64,000 nucleotides of DNA, taken from the NCBI GenBank assembly GCA_019421385.1, contig JAHZFK010000016.1, forward strand, positions 3,988 to 67,987, written 5' to 3'. Under the pieces are notes generated by a model that saw nothing but the letters and a program-made list of their open reading frames with translations, was not told the DNA's origin and ran no database searches. The position numbers were made by a program, and so were the translations under genes. Shown piece after piece: positions 30,489-38,866 of this stretch. Source of the stretch: Clostridiales bacterium (GTDB lineage: Bacteria; Bacillota; Clostridia; Oscillospirales; Butyricicoccaceae). Within the stretch, counting starts at the first letter, position 1; every line of letters starts with the position of its first letter.

Positions 30489-31810
30489 CAATAGATTTTC
30501 AGCTTACGCCAAAGCAAAAGACTTTCATTGAGACAGACGCTTTCGAGGTTCTGTATGGCGGCGCGGCGGGCGGCGGCAAAACATTTGTGCAGGCGCTGGA
30601 CGCGCTGCTGTACGCCTTGCGGTATCAGGGCAGCAAGCAGCTGATACTGCGACGAACGTATAAGGAGCTGGAACGCTCTATGGTCCCGCAAACGTTGAGC
30701 ATCTATCCAGCCGGAATTGCAAAGTACAACGCAAGCAAGCACGTTTGGACGGTAGGGCGGAGCACGATTGAAATGGGTTACATTGCGAACGAGGGAGACG
30801 TGCAGCAGTACCAGTCCGCAGAATATGACGTGATTCGTTTTGATGAAATGACGCACTTCACGGAAACGCAGTACAAGTACATGATTTCCCGTGTGCGTGG
30901 TGTTAACGGTTTTCCAAAGCATGTGAAATGCTCGGCAAACCCGGGCAGTGTAGGACATGCAAACGCAAAAGAACGGTTTATCGACATAGGTCCGCCGATG
31001 CAGGTGCATCAGTGTGAGGGCGGCAGCCGCCTGTTTATTCCTGCGAAGCTGGAGGACAATCCTTTTCTGATGGAAGCAGACCCGGAATATGAAAACCGAT
31101 TGAGGAACCTGCCGCATGAGGTGTACATGGCGCTTCGAGAAGGGAATTGGGATTACTACGTCGGCCAGTATTTCACCGAGTTCAAGCGGGAGACGCATGT
31201 TTGCGAACCGTTTGCGATTCCGGATTACTGGAGGCGGTATGTTGCGCTGGACTACGGACTGGACATGCTGGCGGCATATTGGGTGGCAGAGGACGAAACC
31301 GGATGCGGCACGGTGTACCGCGAGGTATATGAGCCGAATCTGATCATTCCGGAGGCGGCGCGGCGGCTGCTGGATGCGAACGGAGACGAGGATATCACCG
31401 CATGGTTTGCCCCGCGCGACTTGTGGAACAGACGGCAGGAGACCGGACGGAGCGTGGCGGACATCTTCACGGAAGAGGGAATATACCTGAGCGAAGTATC
31501 AAATAACCGCGTTGCGGGCTGGTATGAACTCAAGCGGCGGTTGCAGGTAGTGAAAAACGAGTTTGGCGAGCTGCGGCCGAGACTGCGGATATTCAACACC
31601 TGCACCAACATCATCAGGACGCTGCCAGGCTTGCAGCACGATGAGAAAAACCCGAACGACGTGGCAAAGGAGCCGCACGAGTTGACGCATGGACCGGACG
31701 CGATCCGGTACTACTGCGACGGCTGCCCGCTGCCGGCGACGTTGCCGGTAGAGCGGGATGAGTTTGACAAAGGATATGAGGAGGAAATGCGGGATGTATT
31801 TGGCTATTAG
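30485..31810 (+). CDS. terL: Terminase large subunit
   Basis: A 441-residue packaging motor. Walker A is 'GGAAGGGKT' (residues 25-33), Walker B lies in 'YDVIRFDEMTHF' near 114-125, and the nuclease domain starts at 'VALDYGLDMLAAYW' with metal-binding Asp residues and a later 'ELTHGPDAIRYYCDG'. It translocates DNA into the prohead and cuts concatemers. The type of ends (cos or pac) cannot be told from sequence alone. Confidence 0.95.
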   Translation: MTIDFQLTPKQKTFIETDAFEVLYGGAAGGGKTFVQALDALLYALRYQGSKQLILRRTYKELERSMVPQTLSIYPAGIAKYNASKHVWTVGRSTIEMGYIANEGDVQQYQSAEYDVIRFDEMTHFTETQYKYMISRVRGVNGFPKHVKCSANPGSVGHANAKERFIDIGPPMQVHQCEGGSRLFIPAKLEDNPFLMEADPEYENRLRNLPHEVYMALREGNWDYYVGQYFTEFKRETHVCEPFAIPDYWRRYVALDYGLDMLAAYWVAEDETGCGTVYREVYEPNLIIPEAARRLLDANGDEDITAWFAPRDLWNRRQETGRSVADIFTEEGIYLSEVSNNRVAGWYELKRRLQVVKNEFGELRPRLRIFNTCTNIIRTLPGLQHDEKNPNDVAKEPHELTHGPDAIRYYCDGCPLPATLPVERDEFDKGYEEEMRDVFGY

Positions 31811-32237
31811 TTTGGCGTTGGTCGCAATGGTAATTCTGGTGTTCTGGCTGATTTTGAAGCTGAGGAAATGCAAAAATGATTTGAGATATTGGATGCGGGC
31901 AGAAGATGAAGCAAAAAAAAGATCGGCAAAATGGTTGAATTTTGCATTAAAAATCAGTATGGAGACATCGGATTTGCGCAAACAAGCAGAAGCATTTGAG
32001 CAGTCTGCAAAGACGATGGAAGAGCATCTTGCAGCGGAGCGCGGTCGGGCGGATCGGCTGGCTGAGGCGCTGCGGATGAGCGAGGACGCGCGGTGCGAGC
32101 TGAAGCAGAAGCTGGCAAAAGCGCAGGAGACAATACGGAAGCAGTCGAATGTGGGAAACCAGTTGCAGCGGGAGCTGTTGAACCTTTTCCGCTATGACGG
32201 AACAGAGCAGTCGCAGGAGGATTTGACGGATGAATGA
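31794..32237 (+). CDS. Membrane-anchored coiled-coil protein
   Basis: ATG 31794 (GAGGAGGAAATGCGGG upstream) gives 147 residues: one N-terminal membrane segment (about 4-24), then a coiled coil of about 110 residues. It lies between terminase and portal and overlaps both. The shape resembles an inner-membrane spanin, but a Gram-positive host has no outer membrane. Its job is unknown. Confidence 0.6.
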   Translation: MYLAISLALVAMVILVFWLILKLRKCKNDLRYWMRAEDEAKKRSAKWLNFALKISMETSDLRKQAEAFEQSAKTMEEHLAAERGRADRLAEALRMSEDARCELKQKLAKAQETIRKQSNVGNQLQRELLNLFRYDGTEQSQEDLTDE

Positions 32238-33816
32238 GAAGTCGATCACCGCCGAGCAGGTGCAGCGCGAATATGAGCGCGGAAAGGACTATAAAAATGG
32301 CCTGAACCTGTATGAGAGCGTCAAAATCTGCGAGCGCATGGTCGAGGGCGACCAGTGGGCGGGGCTAAAAGTTCGGCAGCTGCGCCCAATCACGATGAAC
32401 TTTTTGGACCCCATCTGCTATTACAAGGTTGCGCAGATCGTTTCGGATGATGTGGGGCAGGAAATCGAGCCATTTTTGCCGGACGAAGAGGCCGAGCGGG
32501 CGGCGAAAATCATCGAGCAATCCATTGACCGCGTGGTCGAGCGGCAGAAAATCAAGGCGAAGCACCGAGAGATTCTGCGGGATGCGTTCGTGGATGGTGA
32601 CGCGGCGATGTATTTCTGGTTTGATCCGTCCGCCAAAACCGGCATGGACGGCGTGCAGGGCGATATTGTGGCCGAAAGCATCATGAACACCAACATTATT
32701 TTTGGCAATCCGCAGAGCGCGCGGGTGCAGCGGCAACCGTACATCATCATTGTGCAGCGTGTGCCGGTGGAAGAGGAAAGGGAAAAAGCCAAAAAGGAAG
32801 GCGTGCAGGACTGGGAGAGCATCACCGGGGACAGCGCGAGCGAATACAAGGGCGAGGACGAGCTTTCCGAGACCGACAAGGTATGTACCAAGCTGACGCG
32901 GTTCTGGCGGGGAGAGGACGGCTTTGTACGCTTCATGCAGGTCATTGATAAGGTCATCGTGAAACAAGAGACCGTAACAGCCATGACGCGCTATCCGCTG
33001 GCCTACATGAGTTGGAAGCCGCGCAAAAATTCCATGCATGGCGTGCGCGAGATCGAGCCGCTGATCAATACGCAGATCGCGGTCAACAAGCAATTTACGG
33101 CACTGGGCACGCAGGTGCTTAACAATGCAATGCCGAAGCTGGTGTACAACAAAAGGCAATTCCCGGACGGTTGGGACGCGGAGGCGCAGACGATTGGCGT
33201 AGTAGGTGACCCGACGCAGGCACTCACAGGCGTTGCGGGCAGTATGCCAATTCCGACGGATGCTTTTGGCATTACCAATAATCTGCTGGACACGGCAAAA
33301 AATGTTGCGGGCGCGAATGATGCGGCGCTGGGCAACATCAAAAACCCGGACAACACGTCCGCAATCGTAGCGGTGCAGCAGGCGACCGCTGCGCCGCTGA
33401 GCCTGACGCGGTTGAGCTATTACCAGTTTGTCGAGGATTACACGCGAATTCTGATTGACATGTTTCATGCCTATTACGGTATCCGGCATGTGAAAACGAC
33501 CGAGACGGTGACCAATCCTGCGACCGGGGAGACCAGCGAGCAGACCGGCATACAGGAATATGATTTCGCGCAGCTGCCGGTGGATGCGATGGACCTCAAT
33601 ATCAATATCGGCGCGGCGAGCTACTGGGCAGAAACGCTTCAGACTGCGACGCTGGATAACCTGATGAACGCGCAGGTGATTCCGAATGCGGTGGAATACC
33701 TCAAGCGTGTGCCGGAAGGAATGGTGCGGGATAAGGCTGGGCTGATCGGCGCGATCGAGCGGGTGCAGCAGCAGGCCGAACAGGCGCAGATGATGCAGCA
33801 GGGAGGTGTGATGTAA
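32230..33816 (+). CDS. Portal protein
   Basis: A 528-residue protein right after terminase, the normal place and size of a podovirus portal. Segments 'CERMVEGDQWAGLKVRQLRP' near residue 40 and 'PLAYMSWKPRKNSMHGVREI' near 260 resemble P22-type portal proteins. The C-terminal helical barrel is Gln-rich ('RVQQQAEQAQMMQQG'). The portal forms the dodecameric channel for DNA. Confidence 0.85.
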   Translation: MNEKSITAEQVQREYERGKDYKNGLNLYESVKICERMVEGDQWAGLKVRQLRPITMNFLDPICYYKVAQIVSDDVGQEIEPFLPDEEAERAAKIIEQSIDRVVERQKIKAKHREILRDAFVDGDAAMYFWFDPSAKTGMDGVQGDIVAESIMNTNIIFGNPQSARVQRQPYIIIVQRVPVEEEREKAKKEGVQDWESITGDSASEYKGEDELSETDKVCTKLTRFWRGEDGFVRFMQVIDKVIVKQETVTAMTRYPLAYMSWKPRKNSMHGVREIEPLINTQIAVNKQFTALGTQVLNNAMPKLVYNKRQFPDGWDAEAQTIGVVGDPTQALTGVAGSMPIPTDAFGITNNLLDTAKNVAGANDAALGNIKNPDNTSAIVAVQQATAAPLSLTRLSYYQFVEDYTRILIDMFHAYYGIRHVKTTETVTNPATGETSEQTGIQEYDFAQLPVDAMDLNINIGAASYWAETLQTATLDNLMNAQVIPNAVEYLKRVPEGMVRDKAGLIGAIERVQQQAEQAQMMQQGGVM

Positions 33817-33818
33817 AA

Positions 33819-34034
33819 ATGGAAGAGACTAAAGCGCAGAAATTCGTGCGTATTGCAGAGCCGCGCGTGACGCGGGCATGCAAGGCGGTGAGCCTGCTCG
33901 GCAATCTGGCGGGCAGCAACTACGAGTACACAGAGGAGCAGGTGGACGCGATGTTCGGCGCGGTGCAGAAGGAACTGGACAATGCGCGGGCGGCGTTCAG
34001 CAAACCGGATAAACTCAAAAAGTTTACTTTTTGA
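33819..34034 (+). CDS. Small protein after portal
   Basis: A 71-residue protein starting 2 bases after the portal stop. It has 'RVTRACKAVSLLGNLAGSNY' and 'YTEEQVDAMFGAVQKELDNA', a helical pattern common among small phage proteins found here in clostridial prophages. Function unknown, perhaps head assembly. Confidence 0.6.
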   Translation: MEETKAQKFVRIAEPRVTRACKAVSLLGNLAGSNYEYTEEQVDAMFGAVQKELDNARAAFSKPDKLKKFTF

Positions 34035-34043
34035 TTGTTAGCT

Positions 34044-34149
34044 TTCCAGCGCTGCGGCGGGCGGGAAGAGCCTACCTGCCCGGCATATCTCCTATTCCTT
34101 TTTGAAGACGGGTGCGCCTGCGTCAGGCGCGTCCGCCGGAGCGCTGGAA
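34044..34149 (+). other. Structured intergenic hairpin
   Basis: TTCCAGCGCT (34044-34053) pairs with AGCGCTGGAA (34140-34149), extended by GC-rich arms and enclosing a second stem GCGCCTG/CAGGCGC. In a tightly packed late operon, a 130-base gap holding such a long hairpin may have an RNA role or be a relic of an insertion. Confidence 0.45.
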
Positions 34150-34167
34150 CAATAGAGGAGGATAAAA

Positions 34168-34386
34168 ATGGCAAGTAAGCAACCGCTTAGAAAGGCTAAA
34201 ACAGGATTGAAAAGCACACCTACTCGGACTGCTAAGACAGGATTAAGCAGTTCTCCAAAGCGGACTGCTAAGACAGGATTAAACAGTTCTCCAAAGCGGA
34301 CTGCTAAGACAGGATTAAGCAGTTCACCAAAGAGAACACCCAAACCTTATGTAAGTTTGGCAGAAAAAATCAGACGGATGAAATAG
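34168..34386 (+). CDS. Tandem-repeat basic protein with SPKR motifs
   Basis: ATAGAGGAGGATAAAA precedes ATG 34168. The 72-residue protein is mostly a 12-residue unit, RTAKTGLSSSPK, repeated four times (the first degenerate), then 'PYVSLAEKIRRMK'. It is strongly basic. S/T-P-K-R/K repeats resemble DNA minor-groove-binding motifs of histone H1-type tails. Between portal and scaffold, it may be packaged or bind DNA. I know no named family. Confidence 0.65.
   Translation: MASKQPLRKAKTGLKSTPTRTAKTGLSSSPKRTAKTGLNSSPKRTAKTGLSSSPKRTPKPYVSLAEKIRRMK
34189..34332 (+). repeat. 36-bp tandem coding repeat, four units
   Basis: Units start at 34189 (degenerate), 34225, 34261 and 34297. The last three are nearly identical at DNA level, so copy number could vary by slippage. 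There are no spacers and the period is an exact codon multiple, so this is not a CRISPR array. Confidence 0.8.
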
Positions 34387-34428
34387 AGGGAGAAATCCAG
34401 CGCTCTATTTTGAAAGGAGTACACAGCT

Positions 34429-35439
34429 ATGAGCGAATGGGAAACCAGCATTTGCGAGAGCGGAAACGAGCTTCGCAGCCAGATCGGCTTGCAGTTCTTT
34501 GCTGAGGGCGAGGACGCGGGCGCGGATGGCGCGGACATGGACGGCGATCTCGGCAGCGACTTCGAGGACGGCTTGTTTGACGGCGATCTGGAAAACCAGC
34601 AGACCGCGGAGCAGGACACGGGCGAAGGCGCGGACGGAGGGCTGGAAAACCAGCAGCCCGACGGCCAGCAGGGAGAACCGGAGAAACAAGAGCAGGAGGG
34701 CGGCGAGCAGCCGCCCGCAGAGGGACAGCCGCCGGCGCAGGAGCCGCCGCAGCTGGTTCCGCTGAACTACAACGGGCAGCAGTTCATGCTGCCGCAGGAT
34801 GCCGTGCAGGAGATCGGGCGCGCGTTGGGCGCAAACGCAATTGAACTCTTGCAAAAGGGCATGAATTATGAGCACAAGGCCGAGCGGGAGCTTGCCGTGC
34901 TGAGCCAGTACGCGGCGGCGGCCAATATGACCGTGCCGCAGTTCATCCAGCAGCTGGAGCAGCGCCAGCAAATGCAGGAGCTGGAAGCAGAGGTAAAGCA
35001 GCTCAAAAGTGAGTTTCCAGCGAGCGAGGAGGGCGCGCTGCTTGAGATCGCCAAGGGCCGCGTTGCCGCCCGCCGGAATGCACAGATGCAGCAGGCACAT
35101 GCCCGCGAGGCACAGATGCAGCAGCTGCGCAGCCGGGTAGACCAGAGCGTAAAGCAGATGCAGAAGCAGCGGGAGAATGAGCAGTGGACGGCCTACGAAA
35201 AGGAGACGGGTATTCATGACCCGGAGAACATTCCGCCGCGCGTTTGGGAATTGGTGAATCAGGGAAAAACGCCGATGGAGGCGCACTGGCAATATCAGAG
35301 CGAGCAGGCAAAGGCCGAGCTGGACAAACAAAACAACATCCACCAGCAGCAGGAGAGAAACCGGCAGGCCACGACCGGCAGCCTTGCGGGCGCGGCCGTG
35401 GAAGAGGACGCTTTTCTTGCAGGACTGTGTGGAAACTGA
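34429..35439 (+). CDS. Capsid scaffold protein
   Basis: A 336-residue protein before the capsid gene. Its first 110 residues are very acidic and Gln/Glu/Pro-rich ('ADGADMDGDLGSDFEDGLFD'), then long helices with 'FIQQLEQRQQMQELEAEVKQ' and a Gln-rich C-terminus. Low complexity, helical content and position are typical of scaffolds that shape the prohead and then leave. A good AAAGGAGTACACAGCT site supports the start. Confidence 0.75.
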   Translation: MSEWETSICESGNELRSQIGLQFFAEGEDAGADGADMDGDLGSDFEDGLFDGDLENQQTAEQDTGEGADGGLENQQPDGQQGEPEKQEQEGGEQPPAEGQPPAQEPPQLVPLNYNGQQFMLPQDAVQEIGRALGANAIELLQKGMNYEHKAERELAVLSQYAAAANMTVPQFIQQLEQRQQMQELEAEVKQLKSEFPASEEGALLEIAKGRVAARRNAQMQQAHAREAQMQQLRSRVDQSVKQMQKQRENEQWTAYEKETGIHDPENIPPRVWELVNQGKTPMEAHWQYQSEQAKAELDKQNNIHQQQERNRQATTGSLAGAAVEEDAFLAGLCGN

Positions 35440-35454
35440 AAGGAGACATAAAAT

Positions 35455-36513
35455 ATGGCTATCAATCTGGCCACGAAATACAGCGATAAAATCGCAGAAG
35501 TTTTTACCAAGTCCTCGTTTATTCGAGGAAAGGTTTCCAATGCGTATGATCTTACGGGCGTTAAGACGCTGAAGATTTACACGCCGATTACTGTGTCCGA
35601 GGTGGATTACAAGAGATCCGGTGATAACCGGTATGGTGAAGGCACTGAGATGCAGGATACCGTACAGGAAATGACCATGACGCAGGACAAAGCTTTTAAG
35701 CTGACTATCGACAAGGGAAACAACGTCGATCAAATGAACATCAAGGCAGCGGGAAGGATGCTTCAGCTGCAACTGCGTGAGCAGTCCACTCCTGCGGCGG
35801 ATAAGTATGCATTTAAGAAGTTTGCCATGTATGCGGGCAAGATCATGACCGTCAACAGTAAGCCGACCAAGTCTAATATTGTTTCCACGATTTTCGACAT
35901 GGGTCAGGCGATGGATGATGCGCTTGTGCCAGAGGATAATCGCTATCTGTACATGACGGCAGAAATGTACAAGCTGGTTTGTACGTCGGATGAGTTCATC
36001 GCCATCGACAAGCTGGGCGAAAAGAGCATCAGCCGCGGCGAATGCGGCGATATTGACAATTTCCGCATCGTAAAGGTGCCTGCTGGTTATCTTCCTGATA
36101 ACTGTTTCATGCTGGCGACTTATAAGCAGAGTGTTATCATGCCGTACAAGATTCAGGACACCAAAATTCATCAGGACCCGCCCGGCATTTCCGGCAACCT
36201 GATTGAAGGTCGTCATTACTATGATGCGTTTGTCATCGGTGCAAAGGCAATGGGCGTGGTGGCGCTGGTGCTGGCAAGCGAAAAGCAGGCCGCGCCGACG
36301 GTGTCGATTTCGAGCCATAAGGTGACGCCGACTTCTTCCGGCGCAGAAAAGATCATGTACACGCTGGACGGCAGCGATCCGCGCTATTCGGACAGCGCAC
36401 AGGTCGTGACGGGAGAAATCACGACCGAAAGCGGACAGATGATTCGTGCCGTGGCATTCGGCGCAAACGGAAAATTCACGTCCGACGTTGCCTACGCAAC
36501 GGACAGCGACTAA
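35455..36513 (+). CDS. Major capsid protein with C-terminal Ig-like (chitobiase-type) domain
   Basis: A 352-residue protein after the scaffold. Residues 1-285 look like an HK97-fold/P22-type coat. The last 65 residues contain 'TVSISSHKVTPTSSGAEKIM' and 'YTLDGSDPRYSDSAQVV', the pattern of the chitobiase/beta-hexosaminidase C-terminal Ig-like domain. Displayed on every capsomer, such domains may stick to mucus or carbohydrate. AAAGGAGACATAAAAT precedes the start. A GC hairpin follows (CGGGGGAAGCCCCGCCC, 36525-36541). Confidence 0.8.
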   Translation: MAINLATKYSDKIAEVFTKSSFIRGKVSNAYDLTGVKTLKIYTPITVSEVDYKRSGDNRYGEGTEMQDTVQEMTMTQDKAFKLTIDKGNNVDQMNIKAAGRMLQLQLREQSTPAADKYAFKKFAMYAGKIMTVNSKPTKSNIVSTIFDMGQAMDDALVPEDNRYLYMTAEMYKLVCTSDEFIAIDKLGEKSISRGECGDIDNFRIVKVPAGYLPDNCFMLATYKQSVIMPYKIQDTKIHQDPPGISGNLIEGRHYYDAFVIGAKAMGVVALVLASEKQAAPTVSISSHKVTPTSSGAEKIMYTLDGSDPRYSDSAQVVTGEITTESGQMIRAVAFGANGKFTSDVAYATDSD

Positions 36514-36570
36514 GCCCGAAGGGCGGGGGAAGCCCCGCCCTTTCTTTTTTGACAGAAAGGAGGTGCGACG

Positions 36571-36963
36571 GTGGCAACGACGCAGAAAATCTTTGACCTT
36601 GCTGCCGCGATCCTGTTTGAAAGCAAAGGCGGCGACGCGGATTTTGACAAGTATGCGCCGCTGTTTCTGGAGCAGCTGCTCATGGAGGCGCTGCCATACG
36701 AAAACCAGATACGGGAATATCAGGGCAGGGAGCGGCTGGAGACCGCGCCGGAGGTGACTGCGATCGACGACCAGACGGAAATCGACTGGGACGACCGCAT
36801 CACGCGCGGCGCGCTGCCGCATGGACTCGCCAGCAAGTTCATGGGCGACGACAACAACAAAAAGGCGGAAGCAGTGATCGAATACAACAAATTCCTGCAG
36901 GCGCTGGAAGAAGCCGCGCCCGCAATTCCTTCTTACGGAGAAAGCGGGGACGACGATGCCTAA
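36571..36963 (+). CDS. Head-tail connector candidate
   Basis: GTG start behind AAAGGAGGTGCGACG, 130 residues, acidic and helical ('LFLEQLLMEALPYENQIREY'). It is located directly after the capsid, the usual place for P22 gp4-like or HK97 gp6-like adaptors. It overlaps the next start by 8 bases. Role from position. Confidence 0.6.
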   Translation: MATTQKIFDLAAAILFESKGGDADFDKYAPLFLEQLLMEALPYENQIREYQGRERLETAPEVTAIDDQTEIDWDDRITRGALPHGLASKFMGDDNNKKAEAVIEYNKFLQALEEAAPAIPSYGESGDDDA

Positions 36964-38866
36964 ACAAATCAGCGTGCCGAGCTTTTCCAGTGTTGCAACC
37001 GGGCGGAAAAATTACCGGAGGTTTCGCGGCGTGGACTACTCCACGGATGAAACCCAGATCGACGATAGCCGATCGCCGCGCGCCATAAACGTGATCGCAG
37101 ACGAGGGCGGCTTTCCGGAACGGAGATGGGGCTGGAGGACGGTTTTCGACTTTGGAGAGAAGGTGACGGTTTCCGGCATTTTTCCGTTTGAGGGCGAGAT
37201 CGAAGCGCAGAGCGACACGGAGACGCGGTATTTTGTGGTTCATGCGGGAGACAAGCTGTATTTGGTGACGCTGCCGCCGAGCGGAGAGGGAAGCAAAAAG
37301 GAGCTTTTGTCCGGCCTGAAAAACGGCGGGCGCAGTCAGGGCTTTTACATGAACGGAAAGCTCTACATCCTGACAGGCGCGGAATACATCGTTTTCGATG
37401 GCAAGGACGCAAAGCGTGTTTCGGATGATACGGCGTATGTGCCGCTGACAACCTACCAAAGCAAGCCGACAGGCGGCGGGCAGAGCTATGAGAGCATCAA
37501 TATGCTGTGCAAATACCGCAAGAACCGGTTTGTCGCGGATGGGAGCAGCAAGACGTTTCAGCTTGACGTGACCGAGATTGATGCAGATTTTAAGCCGGAG
37601 GCAAGCTATTACATCACGGGAGATAAGATCGACGTAGAGAGTTTTGACGCGAAAAAAGGCACGGTGACCTTTGCGACCGCGCCGAAAGCGCCGGAGAACG
37701 CAGGCACAAGCAATGTCGAAGTTAAGTTCGCCAAAACGACTGAGGACAGAACGAAGATACTTGGCTGCACGATCTATGCGCTGTATGGCGCGGATGGGAG
37801 TAGCAACCGCGTGTTTGTTTCCGGCAACGGCGAGTACGCTGCGACAGAGTGGTTTTCCGGTCTGAGCGATCCGACCTATTTCCCGGATATCAACTATTCG
37901 GTCGTGGGTTCGAGCGATTTTCCGATTGTCTGTTACGTCAAGGCGCAGGGCGAGCTGTTGATCATCAAGCAGGACAACCGGCAGGAGGGCACGATTTGGC
38001 ACCACGCGAGCACGATCGTGAGCGAGACGGCGGCATTCCCGCTCAAAGAGGGCGTGCCGGGCTATGGCGCCATCGCACGGTATTCGGCGGCGAACCTCAA
38101 CGACGACCCGCTGTATTTGAGCCCACGCGGCGTATATGCCCCGACAACGACATATAACAACAATATTGTTGTGCGGCAGCTGTATTGCCGCAGTCGCCGC
38201 GTAAACCCCAAACTGTGCAAGGAAAAAGGCCTTGAGGACGCGATCTGCGCGGTGTGGCGCGGGTGGTATGTGCTGGTGGTGAACGGCGTTGCGTACATCG
38301 CAGACGGCAACCAGAACCGCGAGGATCAGGGGTATGAGTGGTACTACTGGACGAACATCCCCGCGCATGTCATGCAGCCAGACCGGCAGACGATGTATTT
38401 CGGCACGAAAGACGGCCGTATCTGCAAGTTCAACGACGACATGGTGAACGATGCAAACGAAACCATGCGGCAGGCGTATAACGACGACGGCGCAGCAATC
38501 CATACCGAGTGGGCGACCAAGCTTGACACCATGGGGACGCTGAGCCAGCTCAAGACGATGCCAAAGCGCGGCAGCTCGGTACATATGAAAAGTTACGCGA
38601 AGTCTGCGTTTGACGTTTATATTCGGACGGAAAACAGCGCTGCGCGGTTTTATAAAACCATGTATGCCGACCAATTCACGTTTGATGATATTGATTTCAA
38701 GCGCATTAGCTTTGTTTCCAGCGAGAACGCGATTTTGCCGCTGCTCATCAAGCTGAAGAAATGGAAGGCGATCCAGTTTGTTTTCGTTTCGGATGCGGTA
38801 AACGAAGGGTTTGGCATTTATGAACTGGAGGTCAAATGGGAAGATGCGGGGGAGGCGAAAAAGTGA
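36956..38866 (+). CDS. Large tail/neck protein with beta-propeller-like repeats
   Basis: A 636-residue beta-rich protein. Its start 'NYRRFRGVDYSTDETQIDDS' and repeated phrases such as 'GDKLYLVTLP', 'NGKLYILTGAEYI' and 'GVAYIADGNQNRE' suggest repeated blades, as in P22 gp10-type tail accessory proteins. The C-terminus has 'VYIRTENSAARFYKTMYADQ'-like beta sequence. It probably forms the short tail hub of a podovirus. It overlaps the fibre gene by 4 bases. Confidence 0.65.
   Translation: MPKQISVPSFSSVATGRKNYRRFRGVDYSTDETQIDDSRSPRAINVIADEGGFPERRWGWRTVFDFGEKVTVSGIFPFEGEIEAQSDTETRYFVVHAGDKLYLVTLPPSGEGSKKELLSGLKNGGRSQGFYMNGKLYILTGAEYIVFDGKDAKRVSDDTAYVPLTTYQSKPTGGGQSYESINMLCKYRKNRFVADGSSKTFQLDVTEIDADFKPEASYYITGDKIDVESFDAKKGTVTFATAPKAPENAGTSNVEVKFAKTTEDRTKILGCTIYALYGADGSSNRVFVSGNGEYAATEWFSGLSDPTYFPDINYSVVGSSDFPIVCYVKAQGELLIIKQDNRQEGTIWHHASTIVSETAAFPLKEGVPGYGAIARYSAANLNDDPLYLSPRGVYAPTTTYNNNIVVRQLYCRSRRVNPKLCKEKGLEDAICAVWRGWYVLVVNGVAYIADGNQNREDQGYEWYYWTNIPAHVMQPDRQTMYFGTKDGRICKFNDDMVNDANETMRQAYNDDGAAIHTEWATKLDTMGTLSQLKTMPKRGSSVHMKSYAKSAFDVYIRTENSAARFYKTMYADQFTFDDIDFKRISFVSSENAILPLLIKLKKWKAIQFVFVSDAVNEGFGIYELEVKWEDAGEAKK

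Noticed and set aside
31794..32237. Spanin (Rz-like) by topology
   Set aside because: The host features are Gram-positive and the gene lies between terminase and portal, so a spanin role is unlikely.
34189..34332. 36-bp repeats resembling a CRISPR unit length
   Set aside because: The units are contiguous without spacers and encode an in-frame 12-residue repeat.
34405..36822. 805-codon minus-strand frame
   Set aside because: It runs antisense to the scaffold and capsid genes and is Leu/Arg-rich with no recognisable domain.
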